Shown here: positions 8,861 to 16,756 of the stretch, in pieces | Layout: every line of letters begins with the position of its first letter | Position numbering within the stretch: the stretch's first letter is position 1 | Assembly: GCF_002105195.1 (NCBI RefSeq) | Contig: NZ_MUHU01000050.1 | Location: 124,001-188,000 of the forward strand | DNA length: 64,000 nucleotides | Reading direction: 5' to 3' | Source: Derxia lacustris | GTDB taxonomy: Bacteria > Pseudomonadota > Gammaproteobacteria > Burkholderiales > Burkholderiaceae_E | Made by a program: the position numbers and the translations under genes | Notes under the pieces: model-generated | What the model was told of the DNA's origin: nothing | Seen by the model: only the letters and a program-made list of their open reading frames with translations | Databases searched by the model: none

Positions 8861-9394
8861 TCAGCCGGCGCGCGGGCCCGGACCGTTGCCGGCGTCGAAG
8901 GCTGCGCGCGCGGCGCGGATCGCGGGCGTCGCGGCCTCGGTCCAGCGCAGCAGCGCGAGGTAGTGCGCATGCGCCTCGGCGCCGAGCGCGGTGAGCGCGT
9001 ATTCGACGCGCGGTGGCGTCTCGGCGGTGATGCCGCGCGCCACCAGCCCGTCGCGTTCCAGCAGCCTCAGCTTGAGCGTGAGCATGCGTTGCGAGATCCC
9101 GCCCTCGCTCGACACCGCGCCGATCAGCCGGCGCAGCTCGCCATGCCTGAGCATGCCGCCCGCGAGCAGGTTCATGACGAGCGAACTCCAGCGGTCGCCC
9201 AGCAGCGCGGGCACGGTGCGGACCGGGTCGTCGCGCTCGCGGCCGTGGGCGGCCATCGCGCGCAGCAGGCCGGCGAGGTTGTCGGCATGGCGCCGGCGCG
9301 CGGCGGCGTCACGGCCGGGGCCGAGCGCGGCGAGCGCCCGGTCGGCCGGGTCGGCCATGTCGGCCGACGCCGTCACCTCAGAAGCCGAAGCCAC
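8861..9394 (-). CDS. HxlR family transcriptional regulator
   Basis: A 177-residue winged-helix regulator. The HxlR signature is clear: DPVRTVPALLGDRWSSLVMN, then RHGELRRLIG, ISQRMLTLKLRLLERDGLV and PPRVEYALTALG. The N-terminal cysteine common in redox- or aldehyde-sensing members is absent here. Its start overlaps the end of the truncated SDR upstream by 17 bases, so it may be read through from that scar region. An in-frame ATG at 9358 (MADPADRAL) is an alternative start. Its targets are not evident; nearby oxidoreductases are the natural candidates. Confidence 0.8.
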   Translation of the reverse strand: MASASEVTASADMADPADRALAALGPGRDAAARRRHADNLAGLLRAMAAHGRERDDPVRTVPALLGDRWSSLVMNLLAGGMLRHGELRRLIGAVSSEGGISQRMLTLKLRLLERDGLVARGITAETPPRVEYALTALGAEAHAHYLALLRWTEAATPAIRAARAAFDAGNGPGPRAG

Positions 9395-9953
9395 CGCCGT
9401 CCACGTTGAACACCTGCCCGGTCATGAAGCCGGATTCCTCGCCCGCGAGGAAGGCCAGGATGCCGACCAGATCGCCCGGTACCTCGGTGCGCGGAATGAA
9501 CTGGCGCGCGCGCACCGCCTCGAAGGCCGGCTCGGGCAGGCTCGCGGCGCTGCCGGCGTGCTTCGTCAGCCCCGGCGAGATCGCGTTGACGGTGATGCCC
9601 TGCGGTCCCAGCTCGGCGGCGAGCGCGCGCGTCAGCCCGATCACGGCCATCTTGCTCGCCACATAGCCGACCATGCGCGGCGGCGGCCCCCAGACCGTGC
9701 TCGACGCGAGGTTGACGATGCGGCCCCAGCCGCGCTTCGCCATGTCGGGCGCGAAGGCCTGGGCCAGCAGCATCGGCGCCTCGACATTGACGGTCTGGAT
9801 CTCGCGCCAGAGCTTGGGCGTGAGTTCGGCCAGGCCGGCGAATTCCATGTAGGCGGCGTTGTTCAGCAGCAGGTCGACGCGGCCGGTCTGGGCCAGCACG
9901 CTGGCTGCAAACGCCTGCACGTCGTCGACGTCGGCCAGGTCGGTTTCCTTGTG
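9378..9953 (-). pseudogene. SDR oxidoreductase lacking its N-terminal nucleotide-binding domain
   Basis: The frame carries the C-terminal two thirds of a short-chain dehydrogenase: VDLLLNNAAYMEF, the catalytic serine in NLASSTV, Y-V-A-S-K (the YxxxK pair), TVNAISPGL and FNVDGGGFGF at the end. Upstream the match begins abruptly at about ETDLADVDDVQAF, and the TGxxxGIG dinucleotide motif (roughly the first 55 residues) is missing. The preceding bases instead encode the last residues of the FAD monooxygenase remnant, whose stop is at 9955-9957. A GTG at 9920 could initiate a 180-residue product, but without the Rossmann glycines it should not bind NAD(P). Confidence 0.72.
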
Positions 9954-9954
9954 G

Positions 9955-10909
9955 TCAGAGCGGCGCGCGCAGCGCCTCCTGGGCGTGCAGCATCACGCGC
10001 GTGTGTTCCTCCAGCGAGCCACCTTCCTGCTCGATCTGGCCCATGCGGCCCGAGGCCGTCACCACCAGCTGCGCGCGGTCGTAATGCCGGCCGGCGTAGG
10101 CGAGCAGGGCGCCTTCGAGCGAGTGGCGCCGGCCCAGTTCCTCGGCCAGCACCAGCGCGCCCTCGATGGCAATGCCGGCGCCCGAGGCCAGATGCGGCGT
10201 GGTCGCATGCACTGTGTCGCCGAGCAGCACGATGCGGCCCTTGTGCCAGGGCCCCGCGATCATGTGGCCGGCGAGCGGGCGGTAGAGCACGCGCGGGTTC
10301 GGCAGGGTGCCGGCGCGGATCTGCTCGCGCAGCTGGCCCAGTTCGCCGCCGAATTCGTCGAGCAGGCCGGCGAGCTGGGCCGGCCAGTCGGCCGGGTCGA
10401 TGAAGTCCATGCCCGCGCGCTTGTCGAGCACGAACAGGTAGCACTCGGTCGCGCTGATCGGGTTCATGCCGGCCTTGGTCGTGCGGCCCATGCAGATGAC
10501 CGAGTTCTCGCGCAGCCTCGGCACCACCGCGCGCCACGAGCCCTGGCCGCTGAACTTCGGCCCGGGGAACTCCGGCTTCACCCAGGCGCGCACCTTCGAA
10601 TTGACGCCGTCGGCGCCGATCGCGAGGTCGTAGCGGCCCCGGCTGCCATCGGTGAAGGCCACGTCCACGCCGTCGGCGTCCTGCTCCATCGACGTGAAGC
10701 TCATGCCGAGCCTGACGGTCGCGCCGGCGTGCAGCGTGGCCCGGCCGAGGATGTCGGCCAGCACCGGGCGCAGGATGCCGCCGGCGGGCGGCAGGTCGTC
10801 GGCACCGGCCGCCGCGATCATCGGCACCGTGCGCGCCACGCGGCCGTCGGCGTATCTGTACAGCCGGGACGCCGCCCGCATCTGGCGCACCGCCGCCCGG
10901 CTCCAGTCG
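9955..10909 (-). pseudogene. FAD-dependent aromatic monooxygenase, 5'-truncated
   Basis: This frame encodes most of a salicylate-hydroxylase-like flavoprotein monooxygenase: IGADGVNSKVR (the DG motif), RIVLLGDTVHATTPHLASGAG (the GD motif) and IAIEGALVLAEELG. The N-terminal GxGxxG FAD-binding fold, about the first 50-60 residues, is missing. Homology starts near [10 protein letters not shown], and at that point the DNA switches to the oppositely oriented aldehyde dehydrogenase fragment. An ATG at 11031 keeps the frame open, but the added residues are antisense of that fragment. The product is very unlikely to be an active hydroxylase. Confidence 0.72.
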
Positions 10910-11065
10910 GGCATGGTGGGCATCAACTGCGGCCTCATTTCGAGCGAGGTGGCGCCGTTCGGCGGAGTGAAGCAGAGCGGCCTGGGCCGCGAGGGCTCGC
11001 ACCTCGGGATCGATGAGTACGTCGAGGTCAAGTACCTGTGCTGGGACGGGCTGGAAGCGAGCTGA
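10910..11065 (+). pseudogene. C-terminal fragment of an NAD(P)-dependent aldehyde dehydrogenase
   Basis: The plus strand reads [16 protein letters not shown], then [13 protein letters not shown] and YVEVKYLC, ending at the TGA at 11063-11065. This is the characteristic final 50 residues of succinate-semialdehyde-type aldehyde dehydrogenases. Nothing upstream in this frame belongs to that family; the preceding bases encode the monooxygenase remnant on the other strand. It has no start codon of its own and is a leftover of a rearrangement. Confidence 0.75.
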
Positions 11066-11220
11066 CCGACCGCCGCGCGGCCATCGGCGCGAGCTGTGCG
11101 AAGAGCCGATGCGGTCCATCGCGCAATGCGATTTCCGCCGCGCCGGCGCGCTGCCGGGCGGCAAGGTCGCCTGCTGGCCTGAGCGACTGTCGCCCGGGAT
11201 GCCTGAGCTTCGCGCCGGCG

Positions 11221-11300
11221 TCAGAACATGTGGCGCACGCCCACGCCGAAGGCGGCCACCCGCGCCCACAGGCTGCCCGACAGGTCGCGCGCCTTCGACG
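11221..11300 (-). pseudogene. Possible 3' tail of a porin gene
   Basis: The minus strand encodes SKARDLSGSLWARVAAFG followed by VGVRHMF and a stop at 11221. This resembles the last two strands of a betaproteobacterial porin, including the terminal phenylalanine after the G-V-R-H pattern. No preceding porin sequence is present in that frame. It is short, so the match could be fortuitous; its location beside three other gene fragments makes a remnant more likely. Confidence 0.4.
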
Positions 11301-11333
11301 TGTTCGACGCGCGGCAGCCCGCAGCGCCCGGAT

Positions 11334-11382
11334 GTGACCAATTGGTCGAGCGACTCCGCCATCGCAGGGCGCAATTGCGCGC
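11334..11382 (+). promoter_or_regulatory. Tandem upstream activator sites for a XylR/DmpR-type regulator
   Basis: The 16-mer at 11334-11349, GTGACCAATTGGTCGA, matches 12 of the 14 defined positions of the XylR/DmpR consensus as I recall it (TTGANCAATTGNTCAA). A weaker copy at 11367-11382 is also centred on CAATTG. The centres are 33 bp apart, about three helical turns, as in known paired sites. They lie about 290-330 bp before the predicted start site, farther than usual, with an IHF match between them and the promoter. Confidence 0.55.
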
Positions 11383-11620
11383 GCATTGCTCAGTGCTTTC
11401 CCGCAATCGGCGCCGGCAATCGCGTCCGATTCGCTCCATCCCCCTCGGCTAAACCCGCAATTCGGCAGCGCGCCGGCAATCGGCGCGGACGCGCAATCGG
11501 GCCGAGGGCAATTCTGCTGCGCCGCAGCTTTACGTTTTGGTCAAGGCGGGCGCGGCATTGCCCCAGAGCGTCAAGCGCGCTGGCGCGGCAAATCGGCGGC
11601 GCCGGCGCGATTTCCTGCCA

Positions 11621-11633
11621 AATCAATCGCTTG
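11621..11633 (+). promoter_or_regulatory. IHF-binding site match
   Basis: AATCAATCGCTTG fits the IHF consensus WATCAANNNNTTR at every position. It lies 8 bp upstream of the -24 element and downstream of the activator sites, where DNA bending would help the sigma-54 activator contact polymerase. A chance match in a window this size is possible; the position is what makes it credible. Confidence 0.5.
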
Positions 11634-11640
11634 GCTTCGG

Positions 11641-11655
11641 TGGCACAGCCGCTGC
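11641..11655 (+). promoter_or_regulatory. Sigma-54 (-24/-12) promoter of the phenol hydroxylase operon
   Basis: TGGCACAGCCGCTGC has the invariant GG and GC dinucleotides 12 bp apart, a perfect TGGCAC -24 box and CTGC at -12 (consensus TTGC). Transcription should start near 11667, about 19 bases before the ferredoxin ATG at 11686. Phenol hydroxylase operons are classically driven by sigma-54 promoters under DmpR/MopR-type activators, and such a gene lies at 42380-44059. Confidence 0.75.
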
Positions 11656-11685
11656 GATAGCTCGTCCCGCAAGGGGGGCGAAGCG

Positions 11686-12018
11686 ATGCACAACTCAGGG
11701 CAACACCGAATCACGATTGCCAATACCGGCGAAAGCTATGACTGCCGCAGCGACGAAACGCTGCTGCTGGCGCTGGCACGCGTCGGCAAGCGCGGCATTC
11801 CGCTCGGCTGCCGGGGTGGCGGCTGCGGCATCTGCAAGGTCGAGGTGGTGTCGGGCGACTACTCGACCTGCGCCATGAGCGCCAGCCAGGTCGACAGCGC
11901 CGAGCGCCAGCAGCGGCGCGCGCTGGCCTGCTGCGTCTTTCCGGCCGGCGCGCTGGTGGTGAAAGTGATTGGCCGGCTCGAAAAGAACATTTGCCGGCCA
12001 TTGCCCGGGCAGGGCTGA
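11686..12018 (+). CDS. 2Fe-2S plant-type ferredoxin (DmpQ/XylT-like)
   Basis: A 110-residue ferredoxin with the cluster ligands C42-X4-C47-X2-C50 and a fourth cysteine at C82 or C83 (LACCVFP). In dmp and xyl systems the corresponding ferredoxin re-reduces the oxidised iron of catechol 2,3-dioxygenase. In Pseudomonas it lies between dmpP and dmpB; here it is the first gene of the operon, ahead of dmpK, which is unusual. The ATG was chosen because AAGGGGGGCG precedes it by a normal distance and it lies just downstream of the sigma-54 promoter. The upstream in-frame codons overlap that promoter. Confidence 0.82.
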   Translation: MHNSGQHRITIANTGESYDCRSDETLLLALARVGKRGIPLGCRGGGCGICKVEVVSGDYSTCAMSASQVDSAERQQRRALACCVFPAGALVVKVIGRLEKNICRPLPGQG

Positions 12019-12021
12019 AAC

Positions 12022-12282
12022 ATGGCCGCCGATTCCCGCCTTTTCGATCCCAAACGCAAATTCGTGCGCCTGCGCCAATTGCGCCCGGACGGTTTTGTCG
12101 AATTCGATTTCGCCATCGGCGAGCCCGAATTGTTCGTGGAAATGATTCTGGGCGCCGCCGCCTTCGACGATTTCTGCGCCAGCAATGGCGTGCAATTCCT
12201 TGCGCCCGAATCGGCCGCGTCACCGGCACTCGATGCCGGCTTCGACTGGCGGCTGCGCAATGCGGCGCGGCCGCATTCCTGA
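12022..12282 (+). CDS. dmpK: Phenol hydroxylase assembly subunit (DmpK/P0)
   Basis: An 86-residue protein with the pattern of phenol hydroxylase P0 subunits: FVRLRQLRPDGFVEFDF near residues 14-30 and a hydrophobic, acidic middle. In Pseudomonas CF600 DmpK is not part of the active oxygenase but helps load iron into the hydroxylase. The start lies three bases after the ferredoxin stop, and the gene immediately precedes dmpL as in other multicomponent phenol hydroxylase operons. Confidence 0.82.
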   Translation: MAADSRLFDPKRKFVRLRQLRPDGFVEFDFAIGEPELFVEMILGAAAFDDFCASNGVQFLAPESAASPALDAGFDWRLRNAARPHS

Positions 12283-12313
12283 TTTCAATTCAATCCAATT
12301 ACCGAGGACTCAA

Positions 12314-13309
12314 GTGCAAATCGATCTTCGCACCGTCGCCATCGAGCCGCAGCGCCAGACTTTCGATCATCTGGCGCGGCGTTTCGGTGCCGGCAAGCCG
12401 GCCAGCCGCTATCAGGAAGGCAGTTACGACCTTCAGCCGACGCACAACTTTCACTACCGGCCGAGCTGGGACCCGGAGCGCGAGCTTTACGACGCGCGTC
12501 GCACCGCCATCGTCATGGCCGACTGGTATGCGCTGAAGGACCCGCGCCAGTTCTATTACGGCAGCTACACCCAGGCGCGCTCGCGCCAGCAGGAGGCGGC
12601 CGAGGCGAGCTTCGAATTCGTCGAATCGCGCGGGCTGGCCGAGCTGCTGGCGCCCGAGCTGCGCGACGCCGCGCTCGGCCTGCTGCTGCCGCTGCGCCAT
12701 GTGGCCTGGGCCGCCGACCTGAACAACTGCGCCATCTGCGCCGACGGCTACGGCACGGTGCTGACCCAGGCCGCGATGTATCAGGCGATGGACAACCTGG
12801 GCATCGCGCAATACCTGACCCGCATCGGCCTGCTGCTCGGCGATGTGGAATCGCTGGCGGTGGCCAAGCGCGAATGGCTGGCCGCGCCGCACTGGCAGCC
12901 GCTGCGCCGGCTGGTCGAGAACATGCTGGTGCAGCGCGACTGGTTCGAGCTGTTCGTGGCGCAGAACTTCGTGCTCGACGGGCTGCTGTATCCGCTGGTC
13001 TACCGCGAGGCGGTCGATCAGCGCATGGCGGCGCACGGCGGCGCGGCCATCGCGATGCTCACCGCCTTCATGACCGACTGGTTCGCCGAGACCTCGAAGT
13101 GGACCGATGCCGTCATCAAGACCGCCGCCGCCGAGTCGGACGCGAACCGCGCGCTGCTGAGCGGCTGGACCGCCAACTGGCGCGACCGCGTGCTGGCAGC
13201 GCTCGAACCGCTTGCCGCGCACAGCCTCGGCGCCGACGCCGGCGAGCTGCTCGGCAACCTGGCGCAAGCCTTTGCAAGCCGCGCCGCCAAGGCCGGTCTG
13301 GCGATCTGA
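12314..13309 (+). CDS. dmpL: Phenol hydroxylase beta subunit (DmpL/P1)
   Basis: A 331-residue structural subunit of the (alpha-beta-gamma)2 hydroxylase. Family landmarks include RRFGAGKPASRYQEGSYDL, NFHYRPSWDP, DPRQFYYGSY and QYLTRIGLLL. A GTG start at 12314 was selected because GAGGA precedes it by five bases and it gives exactly the length of DmpL; an upstream in-frame ATG at 12185 lies inside dmpK. The protein lacks the carboxylate ligands of the diiron site, as expected for the beta chain. Confidence 0.9.
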   Translation: MQIDLRTVAIEPQRQTFDHLARRFGAGKPASRYQEGSYDLQPTHNFHYRPSWDPERELYDARRTAIVMADWYALKDPRQFYYGSYTQARSRQQEAAEASFEFVESRGLAELLAPELRDAALGLLLPLRHVAWAADLNNCAICADGYGTVLTQAAMYQAMDNLGIAQYLTRIGLLLGDVESLAVAKREWLAAPHWQPLRRLVENMLVQRDWFELFVAQNFVLDGLLYPLVYREAVDQRMAAHGGAAIAMLTAFMTDWFAETSKWTDAVIKTAAAESDANRALLSGWTANWRDRVLAALEPLAAHSLGADAGELLGNLAQAFASRAAKAGLAI

Positions 13310-13319
13310 GGAGCGCGCG

Positions 13320-13589
13320 ATGTCGAACGTATTCATCGTGCTTCAGGCCAACGAGGACAGCCGCGTAATCGTCGAGGCGATTGCCGACGACAACCCCGGC
13401 GCCATCGTCGACCACCAGCCGGCGATGGTGAAGATCGACGTGCCACGGCGCCTCGTGCTGCGCCGCGCGACGGTCGAGGAAAAGCTCGGCCGCGACTTCG
13501 ATCTGCAGGAAATGCAGGTGCATCTCATCTCGCTGTCGGGCCATGTGGACGAGACCGAGGATGAATTCACGCTGCACTGGAACGACTGA
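13320..13589 (+). CDS. dmpM: Phenol hydroxylase regulatory/effector protein (DmpM/P2)
   Basis: An 89-residue cofactor-free activator protein that binds the hydroxylase and stimulates turnover. VFIVLQANEDSRVIVEAIA at the start and VDHQPAMVKIDVPRRLVL in the middle match the MmoB/DmpM family. A GAGGAG ribosome-binding site sits directly before the ATG. Order and spacing are as in canonical dmpKLMNOP operons. Confidence 0.9.
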   Translation: MSNVFIVLQANEDSRVIVEAIADDNPGAIVDHQPAMVKIDVPRRLVLRRATVEEKLGRDFDLQEMQVHLISLSGHVDETEDEFTLHWND

Positions 13590-13619
13590 ACCCAATCACG
13601 ACGCGCGAGGAGACAACAC

Positions 13620-15167
13620 ATGGACATGAAGGTGAAGCGCAAGCTCGGCCTCAAGGAAAAGTACGCGCTGATGACGCGCGACCTCGGCTGGGAGCCGAGC
13701 TATGAAAGCCCCGAGGCGATCTATCCGCTGCTGCATTACGAGGGCATCCGCATCCACGACTGGGACCGCTGGGAAGACCCGTTCCGGCTCACGATGGATG
13801 CCTACTGGAAGTACCAGTCGGAGAAGGACCGCAAGCTCTACGCCATCGTCGACGCGTTCAACCAGAACAACGGCCACCTCGGCGTGACCGACGCGCGCTA
13901 TATCAATGCGCTCAAGCTGTTCATCTCGGCCGTGCCCACGCTCGAATACAACGCGCATCGCGGCTTTGCGCGGCTCGGCCGGCAACTCGGCGGCGTGGGC
14001 GCGCAGGTGGCCTGCCAGATGCAGGCGATCGACGAGATCCGCCATGCGCAGACGCAGATCCATTCGCTGTCGAACTACAACCGCTTCTACGAGGGCATGC
14101 ACGACTGGCGCCACATGAACGACCGGCTCTGGTACCTGTCGGTCACCAAGTCGTTCTTTGAAGATGCCTGCACCGCCGGGCCGTTCGAGTTCGTGATCGC
14201 GATCGGCTTCTCGTTCGAGTACGTGCTGACCAATCTGCTGTTCGTGCCCTTCATCTCGGGCGCGGCCTACAACGGCGACATGGGCGCGATGACCTTCGGC
14301 TTCTCGGCCCAGAGCGACGAGGCGCGCCACATGACGCTCGGGCTCGAAGTCATCAAGTTCATGCTGGAGCAGGACCCGGCCAACCTGCCCATCGTCCAGG
14401 GCTGGATCGACAAGTGGACCTGGCGCGGCGTGCGCCTGCTGTCCATCGTCGCGATGATGATGGACTACATGCTGCCCAAGCGCGTGATGAGCTGGAAGGA
14501 AGCCTGGGAGGTCTATTTCGAGGACAACGGCATGGCGCTGTTCAAGGACCTGGCGCGCTACGGCATCACCGTGCCGCCCTGCGTCGAGCAGATCCGCAAG
14601 GAGAAGGACCACATCTCGCATCAGGCCTGGGCCGCGTTCTATTCGGCGACCGAGATCAGCAATTTCCATACGTGGATGCCGACCGACGACGAGCTGGATT
14701 GGCTGTCGTCGAAGTACCCGGACAGCTTCGACAAGTACTACCGCCCGCGCTTCGACTTCTGGCGCGAGCAGCTGGCGAAGGGCGAGCGCTTCACCAACTC
14801 GACGATCCCGATGCTGTGCCAGGTCTGCCAGATCCCGATGCTGTTCACCGAGCCCGACGACCCGACGCAGACGGCCTATCGCGAGACGACCTATCACGGC
14901 ATGAAGCATCACTTCTGCTCCGACCATTGCCAGCACATCTTCGAGCGCGAGCCCGAGAAGTACGTCGAGGCCTGGCTGCCGGCGCATCAGATCTTCCAGG
15001 GCAATTGCTTCCCGGAAGGCACCGATCCGACGGCCGAAGGCTTCGATCCGATGAAGGCGGTGCTCGACTACTGGCATCTGATCCCGGGCCGCGACAACGG
15101 CGATTTCGAGCAGTCGCTCGACAAGCAGCGCTTCGCCGACTGGCGCGCGCGTGCCACCCGCAACTGA
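13620..15167 (+). CDS. dmpN: Phenol hydroxylase alpha subunit, diiron oxygenase (DmpN/P3)
   Basis: The 515-residue catalytic subunit inserts oxygen into phenol to give catechol. Diiron ligands are visible: E109 (in PTLEY), E139 and H142 (DEIRH), E200 (FSFEY), and E234 with H237 (DEARH). Near the C terminus, C-Q-V-C and H-F-C-S-D-H-C form a YHS-type metal-binding segment typical of phenol hydroxylase alpha chains. Length and all ligands are normal. An AGGAGA ribosome-binding site precedes the ATG. Confidence 0.95.
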   Translation: MDMKVKRKLGLKEKYALMTRDLGWEPSYESPEAIYPLLHYEGIRIHDWDRWEDPFRLTMDAYWKYQSEKDRKLYAIVDAFNQNNGHLGVTDARYINALKLFISAVPTLEYNAHRGFARLGRQLGGVGAQVACQMQAIDEIRHAQTQIHSLSNYNRFYEGMHDWRHMNDRLWYLSVTKSFFEDACTAGPFEFVIAIGFSFEYVLTNLLFVPFISGAAYNGDMGAMTFGFSAQSDEARHMTLGLEVIKFMLEQDPANLPIVQGWIDKWTWRGVRLLSIVAMMMDYMLPKRVMSWKEAWEVYFEDNGMALFKDLARYGITVPPCVEQIRKEKDHISHQAWAAFYSATEISNFHTWMPTDDELDWLSSKYPDSFDKYYRPRFDFWREQLAKGERFTNSTIPMLCQVCQIPMLFTEPDDPTQTAYRETTYHGMKHHFCSDHCQHIFEREPEKYVEAWLPAHQIFQGNCFPEGTDPTAEGFDPMKAVLDYWHLIPGRDNGDFEQSLDKQRFADWRARATRN

Positions 15168-15179
15168 CCGGAGCAAGCC

Positions 15180-15539
15180 ATGAGCTACACCACCCTGCGC
15201 CCCTTCGCGCCGGTCGTGAAGGACCGCGTCGAGAACTTCCACGGCCAGCAGCTGCTGTTCGTCGGCTGGGACCGGCACCTGATGTTCTATGCGCCGATGA
15301 CGCTCTGCGTCGCGCCCGACCTGCGCTTCGGGGAGCTGCGCCGGAACGTGCTGCCGACGCTCTGGGGCAAGCATCCCGACTTCGCGCGCATCGACTGGGC
15401 GACGGCCGAATGGAGCAGCTCCGGCGAGCGCATCGTGCCCGACGATGCGAGCACGCTGGCCGAGCTGGGCCTCTGTCACAAGTCGCTGCTGCGGCTGCGC
15501 ACGCCGGGCCTCGACGGTCTGGCCGGCGCGGGCTTCTGA
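15180..15539 (+). CDS. dmpO: Phenol hydroxylase gamma subunit (DmpO/P4)
   Basis: A 119-residue small subunit of the hydroxylase heterohexamer. FHGQQLLFVGWDRHLMFYAP and APMTLCVAP are characteristic of the P4 family. It starts 12 bases after dmpN and ends 13 bases before dmpP. No catalytic residues are expected; it stabilises the oxygenase. Confidence 0.88.
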   Translation: MSYTTLRPFAPVVKDRVENFHGQQLLFVGWDRHLMFYAPMTLCVAPDLRFGELRRNVLPTLWGKHPDFARIDWATAEWSSSGERIVPDDASTLAELGLCHKSLLRLRTPGLDGLAGAGF

Positions 15540-15552
15540 GCGGGGCGGGCGC

Positions 15553-16617
15553 ATGACCTACCAGCTCACCATCGAGCCGCTCGGCCAGACCATCGAGGTC
15601 GCCGAGGGCCAGACCATTCTCGATGCCAGCCTGCGCGCCGGCATCTATCTGCCGCATGCCTGCTGCCACGGCCTGTGCGCGACCTGCAAGGTGCAGATCA
15701 CCGACGGCGAGGTCGAGCACGGCGCGGCATCGACCTTTGCGCTGATGGACGTGGAGCGCGAGGACGGCAAGTGCCTTGCGTGCTGCGCGACGCTGCAAGG
15801 CGACCTGACCATCGAGGCCGACATCGACGAGGAGCCCGACGCGCGCGTGCTGCCGGTGCGCGACTTCGACGGCAGCGTCAGCCGCATCGAGTCGCTCACG
15901 CCGACCATCAAGGGCGTGTGGATCGAGCTCGACGCGCCCGGCGGCATGGACTTCCAGGCCGGCCAGTACGTGAACCTGCAACTGCCCGGCGGCGAAGAAA
16001 GCCGCGCCTTCTCCATCGCCAGCCCGCCGTCGCAGCGCGGCGAGATCGAGCTGAACATCCGGCGCGTGCCGGGCGGACGCGGCACGACCTGGGTGCATGA
16101 CGAGCTGAAGGTTGGCGACCGCGTGCGGCTCACCGGGCCTTACGGCCGCTTCTTCGTGCGGCGCTCGGCGGCGCGGCCGATGCTGTTCATCGCGGGCGGC
16201 TCCGGGCTGTCGAGCCCGCGCTCGATGATCCTCGACCTGCTTGCCGACGGATGCAGCGAGCACCTCACGCTGGTCTACGGCGCCCGCTCGCGCGACGAGC
16301 TCTACTACCACGCCGAGTTCGAGGCGCTGGCGGCGCGGCATGCCAACTTCAGCTACGTGCCGGCGCTGTCCGATGCCGGCGCCGATGCGGGCTGGACCGG
16401 CGCGCGCGGCTTCGCGCATGAGGTGGCGCGCGCGCGCTTCGACAACGACTTCCGCGGCCTCAAGGCCTATCTCTGCGGCCCGCCCGCGATGATCGAAGCC
16501 TGCATCGCGACGCTGATGCAGGGCCGCCTGTTCGAGCGCGACATCCACACCGAGAAGTTCCTCTCGGCCGCCGATGCGGCCGGCGCGGCGCGCAGCCCGC
16601 TGTTCCGCTCGCTCTGA
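15553..16617 (+). CDS. dmpP: Phenol hydroxylase reductase (DmpP/P5)
   Basis: A 354-residue reductase that passes electrons from NADH through FAD and a 2Fe-2S cluster to DmpN. The N-terminal ferredoxin domain has C37-X4-C42-X2-C45 and C77. The flavin-binding RAFSIASPP, the pyridine-nucleotide segment GGSGLSSPRSMIL and the terminal YLCGPPAMIEAC follow in the usual order. The ATG at 15553 is preceded by a GCGGGCGC stretch; longer in-frame starts would overlap dmpO and were not chosen. It is the last gene of the sigma-54 unit. Confidence 0.92.
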   Translation: MTYQLTIEPLGQTIEVAEGQTILDASLRAGIYLPHACCHGLCATCKVQITDGEVEHGAASTFALMDVEREDGKCLACCATLQGDLTIEADIDEEPDARVLPVRDFDGSVSRIESLTPTIKGVWIELDAPGGMDFQAGQYVNLQLPGGEESRAFSIASPPSQRGEIELNIRRVPGGRGTTWVHDELKVGDRVRLTGPYGRFFVRRSAARPMLFIAGGSGLSSPRSMILDLLADGCSEHLTLVYGARSRDELYYHAEFEALAARHANFSYVPALSDAGADAGWTGARGFAHEVARARFDNDFRGLKAYLCGPPAMIEACIATLMQGRLFERDIHTEKFLSAADAAGAARSPLFRSL

Positions 16618-16657
16618 AAGTCCGATGGCCCGCCCGGGCCGGCGCTCGCGCCAACCC

Positions 16658-16704
16658 ATACCTGCTACGCATTAAACCGAGGTTGCAAAGGTATTGGACG
16701 GTAT
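16658..16704 (+). promoter_or_regulatory. LysR-type bipartite operator/promoter upstream of dmpF (copy a)
   Basis: A dyad ATACCTGCTACGCAT (16658-16672, ATAC-N7-GCAT, T-N11-A) is followed after exactly 18 bp by GTATTGGACGGTAT (16691-16704). The second block contains TTGGAC, a plausible -35 box. The same arrangement recurs at 35507-35553 and 44059-44105. The layout resembles the recognition and activation half-sites of BenM/CatM/CbnR-type regulators. The dmpF ATG is 52 bp downstream. Confidence 0.65.
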
Positions 16705-16756
16705 CGAGCGCCATTTCCAGACTGCTGCATCGCCTTCCCTGCAAGAGGACTCATTG

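Larger units (their letters stand above)
11066..11640. other. 575-base non-coding stretch upstream of the phenol hydroxylase operon
   Basis: No convincing complete gene is seen here. The stretch holds a possible porin tail (minus strand, ending at 11221), the paired CAATTG-centred activator sites and the IHF match described separately. Between about 11390 and 11560 it contains several scattered copies of GCAAT(C/T) in a region less GC-rich than its surroundings. Their role is not clear. The length and composition fit a looping region between activator sites and a sigma-54 promoter. Confidence 0.5.

Noticed and set aside
11390-11560. Scattered GCAAT(C/T) motifs as a possible repeat array
   Set aside because: Spacing and orientation are irregular and the copies are too short to call a repeat family or operator array.
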